A stretch of 39,374 nt of DNA from a virus. A program made the translations under genes and the position numbers. The notes beneath the pieces were generated by a model. The model was given only the letters and a program-made list of their open reading frames with translations, made no database searches and was not told the DNA's origin. Location of the stretch: the IMG/VR virus record IMGVR_UViG_3300008448_000236, positions 1 through 39,374 of that record, one strand, 5' to 3'. Positions 35,973-39,374 of this stretch are shown piece after piece (the stretch's first letter is position 1; each line of letters begins with the position of its first letter).

Positions 35973-36740
35973 ATGAGCGAAAGAAAAACGGTAACGAAAA
36001 GCGATAGCGCGAATGACGTTTCAGCGCTAGATCCGATGCAACTTTTGAATACGGCCGTACAAAACAATTTTGACATTGATAAGTTAAAACAATTAATGGA
36101 TTTACAAGAACGATGGGAACAAAAGGAGGCTAAAAAAAGTTTTTTAGTGGCGCTTTCTAAATTTCAAAAAATAGTTCCTAACCTAAAGAAGTCGAAAACA
36201 GCAAAGGTTACGATGAAAACCGGTGGTCAATTTCAATATAATTACGCCGATCTTGGTAGTATCACAAAACAAATAAAACAATCCCTAAATGAATGTGGCT
36301 TGTCTTATAGATGGGAATTTTCAGAAGAAAACGACAAAATGAAAGTGACTTGCATTTTAAGCCACTTAGACGGGCATTCCGAAACTACTACCATGGAAGG
36401 TGGTTTGGATAATTCAGGTGCAAAAAACGACATACAGCAAAAAGGAAGTACACATACGTATTTGCAGCGTTACACTTTAATAGGAGTACTTGGACTATCA
36501 ACTTCGGATGACGATAAGGATGGAAACATTACAACAGTAAAGCGCTCAACACAAGTGGTCACAGAAGAAGAATCTCTCGAACAATGGAAACAGGTGCTAG
36601 CTGAGGTTAAAAGCAAAACTCACTTACACAGTTTGTATTTACAAAACAAATCCGTTGTTGATAATAGCGTGAAAATTCAAGCCTTGTTTAAAGAAAAGCA
36701 AGCGCAATTTACTAATAACGATAAAGTATGGATGCCATGA
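35973..36740 (+). CDS. erf: ERF-family single-strand annealing protein
   Basis: A 255-aa product. Residues 48-175 carry the ERF core: EQKEAKKSFLVALSKFQKIV, KTGGQFQYNYADLGSITKQI, SLNECGLSYRWEF, LSHLDGHSETTTMEG, GAKNDIQQKGSTHTYLQRYT followed by LIGVLGLSTSDDDKDG. These are the standard ERF positions including the YLxRYxLxxxLGLxxxDDD end. The C-terminal 60 residues are a charged tail. It anneals complementary ssDNA during phage recombination. The next gene overlaps its stop and encodes a nuclease-motor that could supply ssDNA. Confidence 0.88.
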   Translation: MSERKTVTKSDSANDVSALDPMQLLNTAVQNNFDIDKLKQLMDLQERWEQKEAKKSFLVALSKFQKIVPNLKKSKTAKVTMKTGGQFQYNYADLGSITKQIKQSLNECGLSYRWEFSEENDKMKVTCILSHLDGHSETTTMEGGLDNSGAKNDIQQKGSTHTYLQRYTLIGVLGLSTSDDDKDGNITTVKRSTQVVTEEESLEQWKQVLAEVKSKTHLHSLYLQNKSVVDNSVKIQALFKEKQAQFTNNDKVWMP

Positions 36741-38809
36741 GTATTTACAAGATATACACACCAGAGCAAATAGAGGAGCTTCAGAGTAATTTTTTGATAA
36801 ATAGTTGGTCTTATTCTAAGGTGACAGGTTTTGCTAGAAACGAAAAGGCATTTGAGATGCAGTTTATTTTTGGTATTTATTCACGAAAAAGCGCCTCGTC
36901 TATAGCCGGTAATGCATACCACGAATCGCTAAAGTTGTTTTTTGAAAAAACAAAGGAAGGTAAAACAGTTGATCTAGTTGAATTAGAACAGGTTGCGTTC
37001 GATTACATCGAAAGTGTTCCAGCCAACACGTGGAAGTTACAAAAGACAAGCCCAACGATAGAAGAAGCTAAAAAGAAAGCTAACGTTGCTAGTTCCGGGT
37101 TGCTTAAAAATTTCTTGAGTGAGGTTAGTCTATACACAGAAGATCTCATGGAAGTACTAGAGGTTGAAACAAAGGGTGAAGAATTTGTATCCGTAAATGG
37201 CGTTGACATACCTCTTCCCTGTCGTTACGTTATAGATCTTGTTATATTAACAAAAGACGGTAAAAGAGTTGTAATTGATCATAAAAGTAAGTCTACGTAT
37301 ACAAACGAACAAGAGGCCGCTCTTTCCATTGGGGTACAAGCTATCACTTATGTCTTATGTTATGAGTCAAAAACAGGACAAACGATAGACGAGGTGTGGT
37401 TTATTGAAAACAAGGCTAGCAAAAACAAGGACGGTGGTAAACAGATGCAGAAGTTTGCAATTACATTAGATAAAGACACACGTCGCTTATATGAGGTCTT
37501 ACTATACGAACCGCTAAAACGTATGATCGAAGCCGTAAATGATCCAGATCACGTGTACATGATTAACCAATCGGATAATTTTGTAGACCAAGCCGAGCTT
37601 TATGACTTTTGGGCTCGCACAATGATCAGTGAGGTGGAAGATTTTAACGTGGAAGAGTCTAAAAAGTCGTTAATTGGACAAAGGTTAAAAAAAATTAGAG
37701 ACGCAAGCGTCGCGTCAATATCACCACAGGTAATTAAAAAATTCAAGGAAAACGCATCATCATTCATTAACTACGATTTAAGCAATAAAGACATGACAAC
37801 AGAACAAAAAATTGAACACACGTTAAGATCATTTGGAGTACAAGTGCAAGTGGCTCACAAGTTTGAGGGTTACAGTAGTTGCACATTTTTAATCGAGGTG
37901 TCCGCTGGCACCAAGATCAATAACATTAACCAATACAGGTTGAATATAGCTAGCGCACTTGATGTTGCTAATGTTAGAATCGGTAACGAGTTGATGGTAT
38001 ACGAAAACAAATCGTATTTACCAGTTGAATATTCAAAGAGAACAAACAATTTACTAAATTGGGATAAAAAGTATTTAACCGAAAAGAAAATCCCTGTTGG
38101 TGTTGATAACTTTGATAAAATTGTTTATTGGGATTTAGAGAACCACGCCACTCCTCACATAATGGTATGTGGATCCACTGGTTCAGGAAAATCAGTGTTT
38201 CTTCGTTCAACGATAGAGTATGCAATAGAAGCTGGTGTCGAAAATGTTTATATACTGGATCCTAAATTTGAATTTTTGTCATACGGTGATAAGGCTAGGG
38301 TTTATAACGACATAATTGATATTGAAAACACGATGGGAGAGTTGGTTATACACATGAATGAACTCGTTAAAAATGGTCGTAAAGAACACATCCTTATAGT
38401 GTTTGATGAGTTTGCTGATGCCGTTGCAAATAGTCGCAAGGGCAACGAGTTAAAAGAATACGAAAACGTGCAAACCGGTAACTATGCCGATGGAAGACCA
38501 AAATACACAAAACAACATGTGGGAGATATAAAAAGCCTTGAAGAAAACCTGAGACTTTTGGCGCAAAAAGGAAGAAGTGTTGGCATTAGAATTATTGCAG
38601 CAACGCAACGCGCAAGTTCTAAAATAATAACAGGAGACGCAAAGGTTAACTTTCCTGTTCAAATATGCTTTAGAGTTGCAAAAGAAATAGATAGCAGAGT
38701 TGTACTTGATGAAGCTGGAGCAGAGAGTTTAGCTGGTTACGGCGATGGATTAATTAAAAGCCCAGAATATTTAGGCACAAAAAGATTTCAGGCGTTTTAT
38801 AAACAATAA
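36728..38809 (+). CDS. Fusion of RecB-type PD-(D/E)XK nuclease and FtsK/SpoIIIE DNA translocase
   Basis: A 693-aa product (a second ATG at 36737 gives an ATGA overlap and may be the true start). Residues 20-290 are a nuclease of RecB/AddB/Cas4 type: H65 (GNAYHESL), D170 (YVIDLVI), D184-H-K186 (VVIDHKSK) and Q204/Y208 (GVQAITYVL). Residues about 360-430 resemble the FtsK alpha/beta domain before the motor (TFLIEVSAGTKINNINQYRL). The motor has Walker A GSTGSGKS (482-489), ILDPKFEFL, Walker B LIVFDEFAD (D560, E561), LLAQKGRSVGIRIIAATQRA and DSRVVLDEAGAESLAGYGDG. The gamma DNA-recognition domain is absent. It may resect or process DNA for the ERF protein. Function inferred. Confidence 0.85.
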   Translation: MDAMSIYKIYTPEQIEELQSNFLINSWSYSKVTGFARNEKAFEMQFIFGIYSRKSASSIAGNAYHESLKLFFEKTKEGKTVDLVELEQVAFDYIESVPANTWKLQKTSPTIEEAKKKANVASSGLLKNFLSEVSLYTEDLMEVLEVETKGEEFVSVNGVDIPLPCRYVIDLVILTKDGKRVVIDHKSKSTYTNEQEAALSIGVQAITYVLCYESKTGQTIDEVWFIENKASKNKDGGKQMQKFAITLDKDTRRLYEVLLYEPLKRMIEAVNDPDHVYMINQSDNFVDQAELYDFWARTMISEVEDFNVEESKKSLIGQRLKKIRDASVASISPQVIKKFKENASSFINYDLSNKDMTTEQKIEHTLRSFGVQVQVAHKFEGYSSCTFLIEVSAGTKINNINQYRLNIASALDVANVRIGNELMVYENKSYLPVEYSKRTNNLLNWDKKYLTEKKIPVGVDNFDKIVYWDLENHATPHIMVCGSTGSGKSVFLRSTIEYAIEAGVENVYILDPKFEFLSYGDKARVYNDIIDIENTMGELVIHMNELVKNGRKEHILIVFDEFADAVANSRKGNELKEYENVQTGNYADGRPKYTKQHVGDIKSLEENLRLLAQKGRSVGIRIIAATQRASSKIITGDAKVNFPVQICFRVAKEIDSRVVLDEAGAESLAGYGDGLIKSPEYLGTKRFQAFYKQ

Positions 38810-38812
38810 GTA

Positions 38813-38989
38813 ATGAGCAGGGAATATAAAGGTCAAGTAAGCCTCATAATGGACAACGAAGTGGTAAAAACAAAACAGTTTTACTATGTAAAGCAGCGAA
38901 GAGCAATCATTGAAGAGTGGACAAAAGAGGTAATGAGGCTGCAAAGAACTGATAAGGAGTATTTCATTTCCATAATTCTAAATAAATAA
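38813..38989 (+). CDS. Small hypothetical protein, 58 aa
   Basis: The ATG lies three bases after the fusion gene's stop. The product (MSREYKGQVSLIMDNEVVKT, KQFYYVKQRRAIIEEWTKEV) has a strand pair followed by one charged helix. Proteins of this type accompany early genes in Bacteroidota phages. It is probably the last gene of the recombination unit or first of the small-protein block. Function unknown. Confidence 0.65.
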   Translation: MSREYKGQVSLIMDNEVVKTKQFYYVKQRRAIIEEWTKEVMRLQRTDKEYFISIILNK

Positions 38990-38993
38990 ACCT

Positions 38994-39242
38994 ATGGCAC
39001 AGACAGCAGTAGAACAGAACGGCAATTTTGCCAAACCCGTGTTATGCGATGTTTTTAAAGGTAAACTCGCAACACTTAAAGAAGATTTTTTACCCGAAAG
39101 TGAACACTGGGAAACTGGTTATTGGCATCTTAAAAAAGGAACACAAGTTTACATTCAAGGGAATGAAAGTGACGGTACTTGCTACATAGAATATATTGAA
39201 GCGGTGTTTACGATTGATTACAGTCAGTTAAATATCGCATAA
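38994..39242 (+). CDS. Small protein with QTAVE start, 82 aa
   Basis: The start context and first codons (AACCTATGGCACAGACAGCA) match those of the QTAVEW-family genes, giving MAQTAVEQNGNFAKPVLCDV, but the body is unrelated to theirs: a small beta-barrel-like sequence (FKGKLATLKEDFLPESEHWE, TQVYIQGNESDGTCYIEYIE). This looks like an exchange of gene bodies behind a shared leader. Function unknown. Confidence 0.75.
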   Translation: MAQTAVEQNGNFAKPVLCDVFKGKLATLKEDFLPESEHWETGYWHLKKGTQVYIQGNESDGTCYIEYIEAVFTIDYSQLNIA

Positions 39243-39255
39243 AACCAAATAACCT

Positions 39256-39374
39256 ATGGTACAACAGACAGCAGTAGAATGGTTTCACAAAAAAACTTGG
39301 GAACTAAAAATGCTTTTAGAAAAGCAACAAATATCAGTAGGTGAATATGGCGTTGCTTACTATGATATATTTGA
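39256..39374 (+). CDS. QTAVEW-family small phage protein, 5' part (continues at position 2 of the window)
   Basis: The ATG at 39256 starts the 91-aa protein that runs through the circular junction and ends at 271. It is cut by the end of the linear representation, not by mutation. The start context AATAACCTATGGTACAACAG is shared with 462 and 38994. Confidence 0.85.
   Translation, partial: MVQQTAVEWFHKKTWELKMLLEKQQISVGEYGVAYYDIF
39261..39374. repeat. Terminal direct repeat, right copy
   Basis: Identical to positions 1-114, marking the overlap at which the circular sequence was cut open. Confidence 0.95.

Noticed and set aside
36728-38809. Reading the nuclease-FtsK protein as two genes joined by a sequencing error
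   Set aside because: The frame is continuous, the linker is a plausible domain of its own, and codon use is uniform across both halves.
1-39374. tRNA genes, integrase attachment sites and insertion sequences
   Set aside because: I saw no cloverleaf sequence, no integrase or transposase, and no terminal inverted repeats.

Overview
The window is the complete, circularly closed genome of a contractile-tailed (myovirus-type) phage of a Bacteroidota host. The first and last 114 bases are identical and one gene (39256 to 271) reads across the junction, so the unique circle is 39,260 bp. Host assignment rests on promoters of the Bacteroidota form TTG-N18-21-TAnnTTTG, on gene starts preceded by A-rich sequence instead of Shine-Dalgarno motifs, and on gene families typical of Bacteroidota phages. 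All recognised genes lie on the + strand, usually with 1-20 bp overlaps. I found no integrase, transposase, DNA polymerase, primase, DnaB-type helicase, tRNA or CRISPR array.

Layout: (1) 38.8 kb through the junction to 1.0 kb: small accessory proteins, including paralogues that share their ends. (2) 1.0-5.1 kb: a promoter and hairpin, a DUF1376-like gene that carries a candidate iteron origin, a DnaC-like helicase loader, small genes, an SSB-like protein, an exported beta-barrel protein and a NinG-like protein. (3) 5.1-8.1 kb: terminase small subunit, then a terminase large subunit interrupted by an intein. (4) 8.1-9.6 kb: RadC-like JAMM protein and small genes, ended by a terminator. (5) 9.6-20.9 kb: Mu-like head and connector genes (gp36-like, DUF935 portal, gpF-like, gpG-like) with a fibre cassette (BppU-like, collagen-like, 713-aa protein), then baseplate genes. 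(6) 20.9-31.3 kb: ClpP-like protease/scaffold, capsid, sheath, tube, frameshifted tail chaperone, tape measure, hub, spike and wedge proteins. (7) 31.3-33.4 kb: a tail-fibre cassette with different codon preference. (8) 33.4-35.0 kb: lysis genes (TM/coiled-coil protein, holin-like, spanin-like, NlpC/P60-CHAP-like endolysin), ended by a terminator. (9) 35.0-38.8 kb: small early genes, an ERF annealing protein, and a fusion of a RecB-type PD-(D/E)XK nuclease with an FtsK/SpoIIIE motor.

The most unusual features are: an HNH endonuclease gene lying in a different reading frame inside the terminase intein while the terminase frame stays open through it; the nuclease-translocase fusion paired with an ERF annealase; an 11-bp-phased, two-armed iteron array inside an initiator-like gene, parallel to lambda ori in gene O; and a spacer motif shared by six promoters. 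How the parts may cooperate (inference): the phage recruits host replication proteins through the loader, recombines with ERF and the nuclease-motor, packages with a terminase that becomes active only after protein splicing, and builds a Mu-like contractile virion without Mu transposition genes.
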